Part shown: positions 9,270 to 15,864 of the stretch, in pieces
How positions within the stretch are numbered: position 1 is the first letter of the stretch
How the letters are laid out: every line of letters begins with the position of its first letter
Program-made: the position numbers and the translations under genes
NCBI GenBank assembly: GCA_020853525.1
Contig: JADYYS010000050.1
Span: forward strand, 105,480 to 169,479
Source of the DNA: Ardenticatenales bacterium
Lineage (GTDB): Bacteria; Chloroflexota; Anaerolineae; Epilineales; Epilineaceae
Direction: 5' to 3'
Length of the DNA: 64,000 nucleotides
The notes under the pieces: generated by a model
The model's input: only the letters and a program-made list of their open reading frames with translations
Told to the model about the DNA's origin: nothing
Databases searched by the model: none

Positions 9270-9533
9270 CTATCTGGCGCGGCGGATGAGGCGCAGGATC
9301 ACCAGCAGCACGATGGCGCCGAGCGTGGCGATGAGGATCGTACCGACGATGCCGGCGGGCAGCGGCAGCTTCAGCATCGGCTGCAGCCAATTGCCGATGA
9401 ACGCCCCGACGATGCCGATGATGATCGTCTCGAGCAGCCCGCCGGCGTAGCCGCCGACGACGGCCTTGCCGAGCCAGCCGGCGACGGCGCCGACCAAGAT
9501 CAGGACGATCCAGGACTGAATCTGCGGATCCAT
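9270..9533 (-). CDS. Transgly_assoc (GlsB/YeaQ/YmgE) family small membrane protein
   Basis: An 87-residue, almost wholly hydrophobic protein with the Gly-rich pattern of the Transgly_assoc family: LVGAVAGWLGKAVVGG early, then IIIGIVGAFIGNWL, then a third helix ending in RLIRRAR. Family members (YeaQ, YmgE, GlsB) are 80-90 residues with three membrane helices and are often stress-induced; no enzymatic role is established. The ATG at 9533 is preceded by GGGAGG, a strong ribosome site. It is convergent with the ABC operon. Confidence 0.85.
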   Translation of the reverse strand: MDPQIQSWIVLILVGAVAGWLGKAVVGGYAGGLLETIIIGIVGAFIGNWLQPMLKLPLPAGIVGTILIATLGAIVLLVILRLIRRAR

Positions 9534-9674
9534 GGCCTACCTCCCGATGTGCGGTTGACGTGGCGGCCAGCTGCGGCCGGCCGCCGGACGGCACGATACC
9601 ACCGGCCGATACGCCGCGCCAGCGCCGCGGCGGCGTCGAAGCTGCCCATGACCGCCGGGACGGCCCGGAGTCCC

Positions 9675-9703
9675 TTGTTGGGCGGGGGGCGTATCCCTAC
9701 AAT
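9675..9703 (+). promoter_or_regulatory. Candidate sigma70-type promoter of the Uma2 gene
   Basis: TTGTTG (9675-9680) and TACAAT (9698-9703) are separated by 17 bp and lie about 75 nt before the start at 9777. This is a close match to -35/-10 in otherwise GC-rich DNA. Nothing else is seen in 9534-9776. Confidence 0.45.
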
Positions 9704-9776
9704 CGACCCAGCGATTCGATCGTTCGGTCAGACGTTCGCCCCAACTGCCCGTCTCGTGACAGACGCGGAGTGCCCG

Positions 9777-10355
9777 ATGGCCATGGCAGCCACGCGCACC
9801 TACACCCCGGACGAATACCTCGCGATCGAGCGCGCGGCCGCGCACAGGAGCGAGTTTCTCGACGGGCGGATCGTGGCGATGTCCGGCGGCAGCCGGAACC
9901 ACAGCCTGATCGCCGCCCAGCTGATCCGCCTGCTCGGCAACCAGATGGACGGTCGACCGTGCGAAGTGCACGGTAGCGACATGCGGGTCAAGGTCGCCGA
10001 CCAAGGGCTGTACACCTATCCGGACGTCACGGCGATCTGCGGCGAACCGCAGTTCGAGGACGCGCACGGCGACACGTTGCTCAACCCGACCGTGATCTTC
10101 GAGGTGCTCTCGCCCACCACCGAGGCCTATGACCGCGGCGAGAAGTTCGCGCGCTACCGGCGGTTGCCGTCGCTCACGGACTACGTGCTCGTGGCGCAGG
10201 ACCGCCCGCGCATCGAACGGTTCACGCGCGACGGTGACGACTGGGTGCTGACGGCCTTCGACGGGCTTGAGGCGACGGTCGCGCTCGCGTCCATCGGCTG
10301 CGGTGTGGGGTTGGGCGATGTGTACGCGAAGGTGCGTTGGGGAGCGGAGCGATGA
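9777..10355 (+). CDS. Uma2-family putative restriction-endonuclease-like protein (copy 1)
   Basis: A 192-residue protein of the Uma2 (DUF820) family, which has a PD-(D/E)XK nuclease fold and unknown biological role. It opens with the typical TYTPDEYLAIERAAAHRSEF and shows the core YPDVTAICGEPQF and VIFEVLSPTTEAYDRGEKFA, containing the Asp, Glu and Lys expected in the active site. ATG 9777 follows GCGGAG; a second ATG at 9783 is possible. Two other divergent members lie at 14908 and 26153. Uma2 families are often expanded in Cyanobacteria, Chloroflexota and Planctomycetes, so this is a lineage hint. Confidence 0.88.
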   Translation: MAMAATRTYTPDEYLAIERAAAHRSEFLDGRIVAMSGGSRNHSLIAAQLIRLLGNQMDGRPCEVHGSDMRVKVADQGLYTYPDVTAICGEPQFEDAHGDTLLNPTVIFEVLSPTTEAYDRGEKFARYRRLPSLTDYVLVAQDRPRIERFTRDGDDWVLTAFDGLEATVALASIGCGVGLGDVYAKVRWGAER

Positions 10356-10430
10356 GCGACGGCAATTCGCTTGAGCCATCGTTGCCCTGGACGCCGCGGC
10401 TGACTGGCACCCAAGACCCGGCCGTGAGTC

Positions 10431-10458
10431 GCCTAGCCGATGCACGCCTTGATCATCG
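10431..10458. repeat. Left copy of a 28-bp direct repeat flanking two TA modules
   Basis: It matches 12107-12134 at 25 of 28 positions in direct orientation. This copy covers the last codons and stop of mazF (MIKACIG on the minus strand). Confidence 0.7.
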
Positions 10459-10768
10459 CCAGAACGTCATCGACGAACGCCGTCGGCGCTGCCTCGACGA
10501 ACCGCGCGCCGCGCCGCGCGTGATCGAGTGACTTCACCTGCTCGACCATCACGAAGCCGGTGAGCGACGATGACTCGGGCACGGCGAGATGAAACGGGAA
10601 CCGCCGGTCCGTGTTCGTGATCGGACAGACGATGGCCAGCCCGGTGTGTTGGTTGAACAGGTCGTTGCTGATGACCAGCGCCGGCCGATGCCCGCGTTGC
10701 TCGTGTCCGGCTTGCGAGTCGAACGACAGCGTGATGAAGTCGCCTTTCCGCGGGACGTACGGCGGCAC
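10433..10768 (-). CDS. mazF: MazF/PemK-type endoribonuclease toxin
   Basis: A 111-residue protein of the PemK/MazF family, which cleaves mRNA at short sequence motifs when freed from its antitoxin. It shows the family pattern: VPRKGDFITLSFDSQAGHEQ, then GHRPALVISND, CPITNTDRRFPFHL, and MVEQVKSLD. The start is GTG 10768, directly abutting the stop of the antitoxin gene with no gap, which is typical of coupled expression with antitoxin first. Its last codons form one copy of the direct repeat also found at 12107. Confidence 0.92.
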   Translation of the reverse strand: MPPYVPRKGDFITLSFDSQAGHEQRGHRPALVISNDLFNQHTGLAIVCPITNTDRRFPFHLAVPESSSLTGFVMVEQVKSLDHARRGARFVEAAPTAFVDDVLAMIKACIG

Positions 10769-11014
10769 CTACCACTCCTCGCGGCCGACCGGCGGGCCCG
10801 CGTCAGCCTCAACGGGGCAATAGCCCTCGGGGATGCGGGCAACCAAGTCAGCGAGGACGTACGGCGGGTGCGCACGCTTCTTCACAACGATCTGGTGATC
10901 GCCCACCACGACCTCGACGTCGTCGCCGACAGCGATATCGGCCAGGTCGAGGATCTGCTTCGAAAGGCGCAGGCCCTGGCTGTTGCCCCATCTGAGGATG
11001 CGGGTCGTGAACAT
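10769..11014 (-). CDS. mazE: MazE-type AbrB-fold antitoxin
   Basis: An 81-residue antitoxin. The N-terminal swapped-hairpin AbrB/MazE domain is clear (RILRWGNSQGLRLSKQIL, then VGDDVEVVVGDHQIVVKK). The C-terminal 30 residues would wrap the toxin and neutralise it. ATG 11014 has an AGGAGG ribosome site 5 nt upstream and a promoter at 11041-11070. MazE normally represses its own operon together with MazF. Confidence 0.92.
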   Translation of the reverse strand: MFTTRILRWGNSQGLRLSKQILDLADIAVGDDVEVVVGDHQIVVKKRAHPPYVLADLVARIPEGYCPVEADAGPPVGREEW

Positions 11015-11040
11015 GGCGGCCTCCTCGTACGGATAGCCGA

Positions 11041-11070
11041 AGGATACACCGCGGGATGATCGGGCGTCAA
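11041..11070 (-). promoter_or_regulatory. Candidate mazEF promoter
   Basis: Read on the minus strand, TTGACG (11065-11070) and TATCCT (11041-11046) are 18 bp apart and the -10 ends 27 nt before the mazE ATG. This is one of the best -35/-10 matches in the window. Confidence 0.55.
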
Positions 11071-11154
11071 CGGTCCAGTCGGTGGCGGTGACGCCGCATC
11101 GCTACGCGCGGTTCGGCGCTGAGGCAAGAGAGGGCGTCTCCACGTGTCATCGGG

Positions 11155-11532
11155 TCAGGACGGAGACCGCAAGAACACGACGCGATCCGCCCAATCATCG
11201 CCGCCGCTGGCGTCCCATACCTGCACCAGCGCACGAGCTATGCCGCCCACATCGCTTGGCCGAATGGACTGCCGGTGCACAAAGATCACGCCGCCGTGGG
11301 CGACACCTTGCTCGGTCCACGCCCTGAGCAGCGGCGGGATTGTGCGCAGGTCGAACGTCACGATCGTGATGCCGTCAGCGGCCGCGGCGCGCAGGATGGC
11401 CGCATCGTCGGCCGCAAGGTAATTGCCGGCGCGCCATGTCTGCAGGGCCTGGATCGCGATGGTCGGTCGGGTAGCTTTGACGGCGGTCGCGATCGACGGC
11501 GAGAGGTGCTCGTCGAGGAGAAAGCTGAGCAT
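11155..11532 (-). CDS. DUF5615 PIN-like putative toxin
   Basis: A 125-residue protein of the DUF5615 (Mut7-C/PIN-like) family. It opens with the diagnostic FLLDEHLSPSIATAVKA and continues with AADDAAILRAAAADGITIVTFD, giving the acidic residues of a PIN-type metal site. PIN-fold toxins are ribonucleases, but activity of DUF5615 itself is not firmly established. It starts 12 nt after the RHH-DUF433 gene, a recurrent gene pair regarded as a putative type II toxin-antitoxin system. Confidence 0.85.
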   Translation of the reverse strand: MLSFLLDEHLSPSIATAVKATRPTIAIQALQTWRAGNYLAADDAAILRAAAADGITIVTFDLRTIPPLLRAWTEQGVAHGGVIFVHRQSIRPSDVGGIARALVQVWDASGGDDWADRVVFLRSPS

Positions 11533-11544
11533 GTCAGCGCTCTG

Positions 11545-11988
11545 TCAACGCTGTGGGCGGCGTTCGTCCGGCGACACTTCCATTACCGTTGTGGCCGGCA
11601 CTTGTCGCAACAGTTCTGCCCAGCCTACCGCGTCGTTGTCGGCGATGGCCGCCTCGATCTCGCCGGCAAAGGCGGCCGCATAGTTGAGCGCGGCCTGGAC
11701 ACGGTGTACGGGCCACTCCAAGTGGCCGGCGGTGTCCGGCGCGGACAGGCCATGGTCGCGCGCCACAAGCACCACCTCCCACACGGCCAGGGTCGAGCCC
11801 TGGAGATACGCCTGGCGCCCGACGGGCGAGTCGCGAAAGTCGATGAGCGCAAACTCCGCGCGGCGCAGCGCTTCCTCGATCAGCATCGCACTCGCCTCGC
11901 TGGGGGTGCGCCCGAGGCGGCGGGCGAGGCGCCGCAGACGCTCCACCTGCTCATCGCGCAGCCGCAGGCTGACCACATGTGTCGCCAT
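11545..11988 (-). CDS. RHH plus DUF433 putative antitoxin
   Basis: A 147-residue protein. Residues 1-45 look like a ribbon-helix-helix DNA-binding segment (HVVSLRLRDEQVERLRRLAR, then TPSEASAMLIEEAL). The rest is DUF433-like, with a helix-turn-helix pattern GLSAPDTAGHLEWPVHRVQAA. It is the likely antitoxin and autorepressor for the DUF5615 gene 12 nt downstream. ATG 11988 has GGGAGG upstream. A short palindrome at 12004-12014 in the leader is a plausible operator. Confidence 0.82.
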   Translation of the reverse strand: MATHVVSLRLRDEQVERLRRLARRLGRTPSEASAMLIEEALRRAEFALIDFRDSPVGRQAYLQGSTLAVWEVVLVARDHGLSAPDTAGHLEWPVHRVQAALNYAAAFAGEIEAAIADNDAVGWAELLRQVPATTVMEVSPDERRPQR

Positions 11989-12003
11989 CGCTTGCCTCCC
12001 TGT

Positions 12004-12014
12004 TTACAATGTAA
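12004..12014. promoter_or_regulatory. Candidate operator palindrome upstream of the RHH-DUF433 gene
   Basis: TTACAATGTAA is a perfect 5+1+5 palindrome centred about 20 nt before the ATG at 11988, in an AT-rich patch that could also carry the promoter -10. RHH antitoxins bind such palindromes; binding here is inferred. Confidence 0.4.
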
Positions 12015-12106
12015 CTGACAGTAGCAGGGCGATGCGTTGCAGACAAGCGCAGCAAAGCCTGCCTGACTGCCATCGAGGCACATCCCTATCTCCAGATCAA
12101 GTGGCT

Positions 12107-12134
12107 GCCTAGCTGATGCACGCCTCAATCATCG
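12107..12134. repeat. Right copy of the 28-bp direct repeat
   Basis: It matches 10431-10458 with 3 mismatches. On the minus strand it would encode the remnant MIEACIS-stop, similar to the MazF C-terminus. It overlaps the last bases of the dehydrogenase gene. Confidence 0.65.
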
Positions 12135-13139
12135 ACCGCCGCCCTCCATCGCCACCGGCCACCGACACGCCTCCGCCACCACCCCCGCCGCCCCCCGCAT
12201 CGCCCCCCATTCCTCCTCCTCCAACCCCCCGAACGCACCCGGCCCGACAATGTCATACCCCCCCTGCCGCAACCGCACCGGCAGCCCGAGGAACGCATCC
12301 GCTCCGCCCACGCCCAAGTGCAACGACTCGGCCCACTCGCCCCCGACGCGCACGCCCACCGGACACCGCCGCTCCGCCTCGCCGACCAGGCAGCGGAAGA
12401 TCACGTCCGCGCAGTCCGTCACCGCCCACCACGTGCTCGGCTGTGTCCGGCGCACCTGCCAGGCCGCCGTCCGCGTCAGCTCGGCGCACCGTGTCAGGAT
12501 GGCCGGGTCGCGGACGACCGCATCGACGTCGCGAATCGGCTTGCCCGCGACGGTCGTGCGGCTGAACACCGGCACCTGCGCGTCGCCGTGCTCGCCGAGG
12601 ACCCAGGCGTCGACGGCGGCGGGGGCGACGCCGAGCGCTTCGCCGAGGTAGTAGGCGAGACGCGCGGCCTCGAGCAGCGTGCCGGTGCTGATGACCTGCG
12701 CCGCGTCGATGCCGCTGGCCTGCCAGGCGTGCCAGGCGATGACGTCGACCGGGTTCGTGATGACGATGATGAACGGTTCGTGGCTGAACTGGGCCGCGCC
12801 GAAGATCGTGCGGGTGAGCGCCGCGTTCGCGTCGGCCACGACGTGGCGGCTCACGCCGACCGGGTTGCTGGCGCCGGCGGCGTGGAAGACGACGCGCGCG
12901 GCGCGGAACGCGTCGGCGTCGTTCCAGCGCAGGCGGTGGGCGGGGTGGAAGGCGGCCGTGTGCGCCAGGTCGAGGAACGCGCCGCGGTGGGCGTCGCTCG
13001 GGACGACGACGTTGATGTCGAGGGGGCGCGCGGTGTGCGCGAGCAGCCGGCCGACGACCGCCGCGCCCACCCAGCCGAGGCCGAGGACGCTGACCGGGAG
13101 CCGCCCGTCCGGCGCGAGCGCGTCGTCAGGCCAGGCCAA
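12129..13139 (-). CDS. Lactate/malate dehydrogenase-family 2-hydroxyacid dehydrogenase
   Basis: A 336-residue NAD-dependent oxidoreductase. The N-terminal Rossmann motif is VSVLGLGWVGAAVVG. FIIVITNPVDVIAWHAW is the family signature strand, GTLLEAARL aligns with the LDH segment GTxLDxxR, and the catalytic His is in GEHGD. In the specificity loop AGASNPVGVSR the Arg that binds the keto group is kept. However, the residue that is Gln in LDH and Arg in MDH appears to be Asn, and the catalytic-pair Asp is Glu. The substrate may therefore differ from lactate or malate. TTG 13139 is the only start that keeps the N-terminus, and it overlaps the upstream L-2-hydroxyglutarate oxidase gene by 14 nt. The substrate prediction is inference. 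Confidence 0.8.
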   Translation of the reverse strand: MAWPDDALAPDGRLPVSVLGLGWVGAAVVGRLLAHTARPLDINVVVPSDAHRGAFLDLAHTAAFHPAHRLRWNDADAFRAARVVFHAAGASNPVGVSRHVVADANAALTRTIFGAAQFSHEPFIIVITNPVDVIAWHAWQASGIDAAQVISTGTLLEAARLAYYLGEALGVAPAAVDAWVLGEHGDAQVPVFSRTTVAGKPIRDVDAVVRDPAILTRCAELTRTAAWQVRRTQPSTWWAVTDCADVIFRCLVGEAERRCPVGVRVGGEWAESLHLGVGGADAFLGLPVRLRQGGYDIVGPGAFGGLEEEEWGAMRGAAGVVAEACRWPVAMEGGGR

Positions 13140-14382
13140 AGTGCGCCGTCGCCCGCTCGGCGATGTGCCGGCCGATGCTGATGGAGGCCGTCGCGGCCGG
13201 TGACGGGGCGTTCAGGACGTGGATCATCCGCTCCCCCTCGACGATCCGGAAGTCGTCGACGAGCGCCCCCGATGGATCGAGCGCCTGCGCCCGGACGCCC
13301 GCGCCGGCCGGCGCGAGGTCGGCGGTGCGGACCGCCGGCACGATCGCGCGCAGCGCACGGGCGAGCGCGGGGCGCGACCACGAGCGGACGATCTCGCCCA
13401 TGCCGAGCCGCCAGTAGCGCGCCGACAGCCGCCAGACGGCCGGGCTCCCGGCGATGGCCGCCGCGTCGAGCACGTCGAACGCGCCGCGCGTGTAGCCGTG
13501 CCGCGCCAGCGCCAGGATCGCGTTCGGCCCGACGTGGACGGTGCCGTCGATGCCGCGCGTGAAGTGCACCCCCAGGAACGGGAAGCGCGGGTCGGGCACC
13601 GGGTAGATGAGGTGCCGCACGAGGTCGGCGCTCGGGCCGACGAGGCGGTGGTACTCGCCGCGGAACGGGACGATCTGCACCCCGGGCGGAACGCCGCACA
13701 GCGCCGCGATGCGGTCGGCGTGCAGGCCGGCGCAGGCGACGAGGGCGCGGGCACGGACGGCGCCACCCGTCGTCGCGAGCACGATGCCATCCGCCTCCCG
13801 TCGCATGCCCGTCAGCCGCGCGCCCAGCCGCACCTCGCCGCCGCGCTCGACGATGATCCGGGCCATCGCCTTTGTGACGAGGCGGTAGTCGACGATGCCG
13901 GTCTCGGGGACCCAGAGCGCCGCGAGTCCGACGGCATGCGGTTCGACGTCGGCGATCTCGTGGGGGCCGAGTCGGCGCAGCCCGACGAGGCCGTTCGCCC
14001 GCCCGCGCGCCTCGAGATCGTCGAGCCTCGCCAGCTCGTCGGCTCGCGTGGCGACGACGAGCTTGCCGCAGCGCTCGTGCGGGATGTCGTAGGCGGCGCA
14101 GAAGGCGAACATCGCCTCGCGGCCCTCGGTGCACAGCGTGGCCTTCAGCGATCCCGGCGCGTAGTAGAGCCCGGAGTGGATCACGCCGCTGTTGTGGCCG
14201 GTCTGGTGGGCGGCGACATGATCCTCGGCTTCGAGGACGACGACGCGGAGCGGCGCCCGGCCGCGACCGTCGGCATCGCGACCGTCGGCGGCGGCCCGCT
14301 CGGTGAGCGCCATCGCCGTCGCCAGGCCGACGATGCCGGCGCCGATGAGGGCGATGTCGAACGGCGGGACGTCGTCGGACAT
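13126..14382 (-). CDS. lhgO: L-2-hydroxyglutarate oxidase/dehydrogenase
   Basis: A 418-residue FAD-dependent oxidoreductase of the DAO family. It oxidises L-2-hydroxyglutarate to 2-oxoglutarate and usually passes electrons to the quinone pool. It shows the FAD-binding motif ALIGAGIVGLATAMAL and the LhgO hallmark TGHNSGVIHSGLYYAPGSLK, followed by CGKLVVA, VPETGIVDYR and PFRGEY. Near the end NAPSPAATASISIG is the conserved C-terminal flavin-contact segment. Length matches the family (about 400). The start is ATG 14382, with an adjacent GTG 14385 possible. The next gene, an LDH/MDH-like dehydrogenase, overlaps it by 14 nt. LDH and MDH enzymes are known sources of L-2-hydroxyglutarate by side reaction. 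Confidence 0.9.
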   Translation of the reverse strand: MSDDVPPFDIALIGAGIVGLATAMALTERAAADGRDADGRGRAPLRVVVLEAEDHVAAHQTGHNSGVIHSGLYYAPGSLKATLCTEGREAMFAFCAAYDIPHERCGKLVVATRADELARLDDLEARGRANGLVGLRRLGPHEIADVEPHAVGLAALWVPETGIVDYRLVTKAMARIIVERGGEVRLGARLTGMRREADGIVLATTGGAVRARALVACAGLHADRIAALCGVPPGVQIVPFRGEYHRLVGPSADLVRHLIYPVPDPRFPFLGVHFTRGIDGTVHVGPNAILALARHGYTRGAFDVLDAAAIAGSPAVWRLSARYWRLGMGEIVRSWSRPALARALRAIVPAVRTADLAPAGAGVRAQALDPSGALVDDFRIVEGERMIHVLNAPSPAATASISIGRHIAERATAHFGLA

Positions 14383-14494
14383 CACGCGGTCCGTCGCGGC
14401 ATCGACGCGCGATGCGTGCTAGGATCTGTCTTGAACATGCGTTCAGTCAACATATCTCCATCCTCCCGATCCCAATGCGCCTAGGAGTCCGTCG

Positions 14495-14833
14495 ATGGCC
14501 TACGACATTGAGCTCGCCGACCGCATCCGCCACCACCTCGCCGGCGTCCCGGACCTGACCGAGAAGAAGATGTTCGGCGGGTTGTGCTTCATGGTCAACG
14601 GCCACATGGTCTGCGGTCCGGTGAAGGACCTCCTCATGGTCCGCGTCGGCCCCGACGCCTACGACATTGCCCTCGCCCAGCCCGACGCGCGGCCGATGAC
14701 ATTCACCGGCCGCACGATGCGCGGCTTCGTCGAGATCCACGCCGAGGCGCTCGAGGACGACGACGTGCTGGCGGATTGGGTGGACCGCGGCGTGGCGCAC
14801 GCGCTGTCGCTGCCGCCGAAGGGCGGGGGGTGA
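14495..14833 (+). CDS. TfoX N-terminal domain protein
   Basis: A 112-residue stand-alone TfoX-N domain: LTEKKMFGGLCFMVNGHMVCG is diagnostic, followed by LMVRVGPD and FTGRTMRGFVEI. TfoX/Sxy regulate competence in gamma-proteobacteria, but single-domain members in other phyla have no proven role. The TAGGAG ribosome site lies 7 nt before the ATG. It is divergent from lhgO; the 110-nt gap includes TAGGAT at about 14420, a possible -10. Confidence 0.85.
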   Translation: MAYDIELADRIRHHLAGVPDLTEKKMFGGLCFMVNGHMVCGPVKDLLMVRVGPDAYDIALAQPDARPMTFTGRTMRGFVEIHAEALEDDDVLADWVDRGVAHALSLPPKGGG

Positions 14834-14907
14834 GGGCGCGATCGACTACGATGCCGTCGACGATCCAATCGCAGTGCCAGCAACTTTGTTTGACGCCGCC
14901 GTACGGA

Positions 14908-15618
14908 TTACGGCGCGGCGTTCGGCCCTCCCCTTGTGGCGGTCATGGCAGACGTCAACACCTTCAGCACGAGCTCGAGATCGCCTTCCAACATCGCCAC
15001 GACGTCCAGGCGCAGGCCCGGGAACACCGTGCTGTCGATAATCCCTTCGTCGTCCATCTCGCGCACGACGTACGAACCGCCGTCGAGAACGAACCACTGG
15101 ATCTCGCCACCTTCGAGATCCCAGACGATGTACTCACGTACGCCAGCCGCCAGGTAGACTGGCTTCTTGAGCTTCAGGTCGCGCGAAAGACTCGAATAGG
15201 CCACCTCGACCACGAGCTCGGGTGCTCCGGATACGAACTCGTCCGCATCGATGTGAGATTGCCCGCCAGCCTCCGGCTTCAGGCGGAGGAACACATCGGG
15301 CTGAACTTCGGTGTCGTCGCTGAGGCGAACGGTGCCACCGTCGCTGGCGGTGACATTCGGGTGCTTCGATACGTAGGTGCCCAACCATGTGCCCACACAC
15401 AAGGTTGCGGCACCATGCAGATTGCGCGTTGGCGAGGACAAGTAGACCACCCCCTCGACCAGCTCCGCTTTCTTCAGATCCGGCCGCAGCCAGTACCGCC
15501 TCTCGAACTCGGCACGCGTCATCCTGTCGCCGCTCTCGAGCATCGGCGGTACTTCGGGGAGCGGACGGAGAATGCGCGACGCGTTCGGTTGGCGGGTGTG
15601 GCGTTCGGTCTGGATCAC
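14908..15618 (-). CDS. Uma2-family putative restriction-endonuclease-like protein (copy 2)
   Basis: A 236-residue Uma2 (DUF820) protein. Core motifs are MTRAEFERRYWLRPDLKKAE, EVQPDVFLRLKPEAG, PELVVEVAYSS and REYIVWDLEGG. The catalytic Asp and Glu are present, while the usual D-x-x-x-K segment reads SRDLKLKKPVYL. I chose GTG 15618 because AAGGAG lies 8 nt upstream; a shorter version could start at the ATG of MTRAEF. It is not in an operon and is divergent from dnaE. Confidence 0.82.
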   Translation of the reverse strand: MIQTERHTRQPNASRILRPLPEVPPMLESGDRMTRAEFERRYWLRPDLKKAELVEGVVYLSSPTRNLHGAATLCVGTWLGTYVSKHPNVTASDGGTVRLSDDTEVQPDVFLRLKPEAGGQSHIDADEFVSGAPELVVEVAYSSLSRDLKLKKPVYLAAGVREYIVWDLEGGEIQWFVLDGGSYVVREMDDEGIIDSTVFPGLRLDVVAMLEGDLELVLKVLTSAMTATRGGPNAAP

Positions 15619-15768
15619 GGAGGGTCTCCTTGGCGTGGGTGACCGCATCGGGACGGGTCGAAGGATAGTCGCGCCACGGGCGCCGGGCAAGCCGATCCGA
15701 ACACGCGTTCGACGATGTCGACGTCCCTCTCCCCGACGCGACGTGCCCGGACGGTTGCCCGGACAACC

Positions 15769-15777
15769 TGTGGATAA
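15769..15777 (-). promoter_or_regulatory. Perfect DnaA-box 9-mer upstream of dnaE
   Basis: TTATCCACA on the minus strand lies 88 nt before the dnaE start, next to a GGTTG...CAACC hairpin. It is a single box with no cluster, so it is not an origin. A regulatory role on dnaE is possible but unproven. Confidence 0.45.
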
Positions 15778-15864
15778 CGCGTTGCGCCGCCGCCGACCGC
15801 CCACACTGTCGCCCCCCCGCCGACAGCGTGGCCCCGAACGCCCGTTCGATGATATCCTCACCCC

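Noticed and set aside
15769..15777. A replication origin at the DnaA box
   Set aside because: Only one box, no AT-rich unwinding region, and no dnaA or dnaN nearby.
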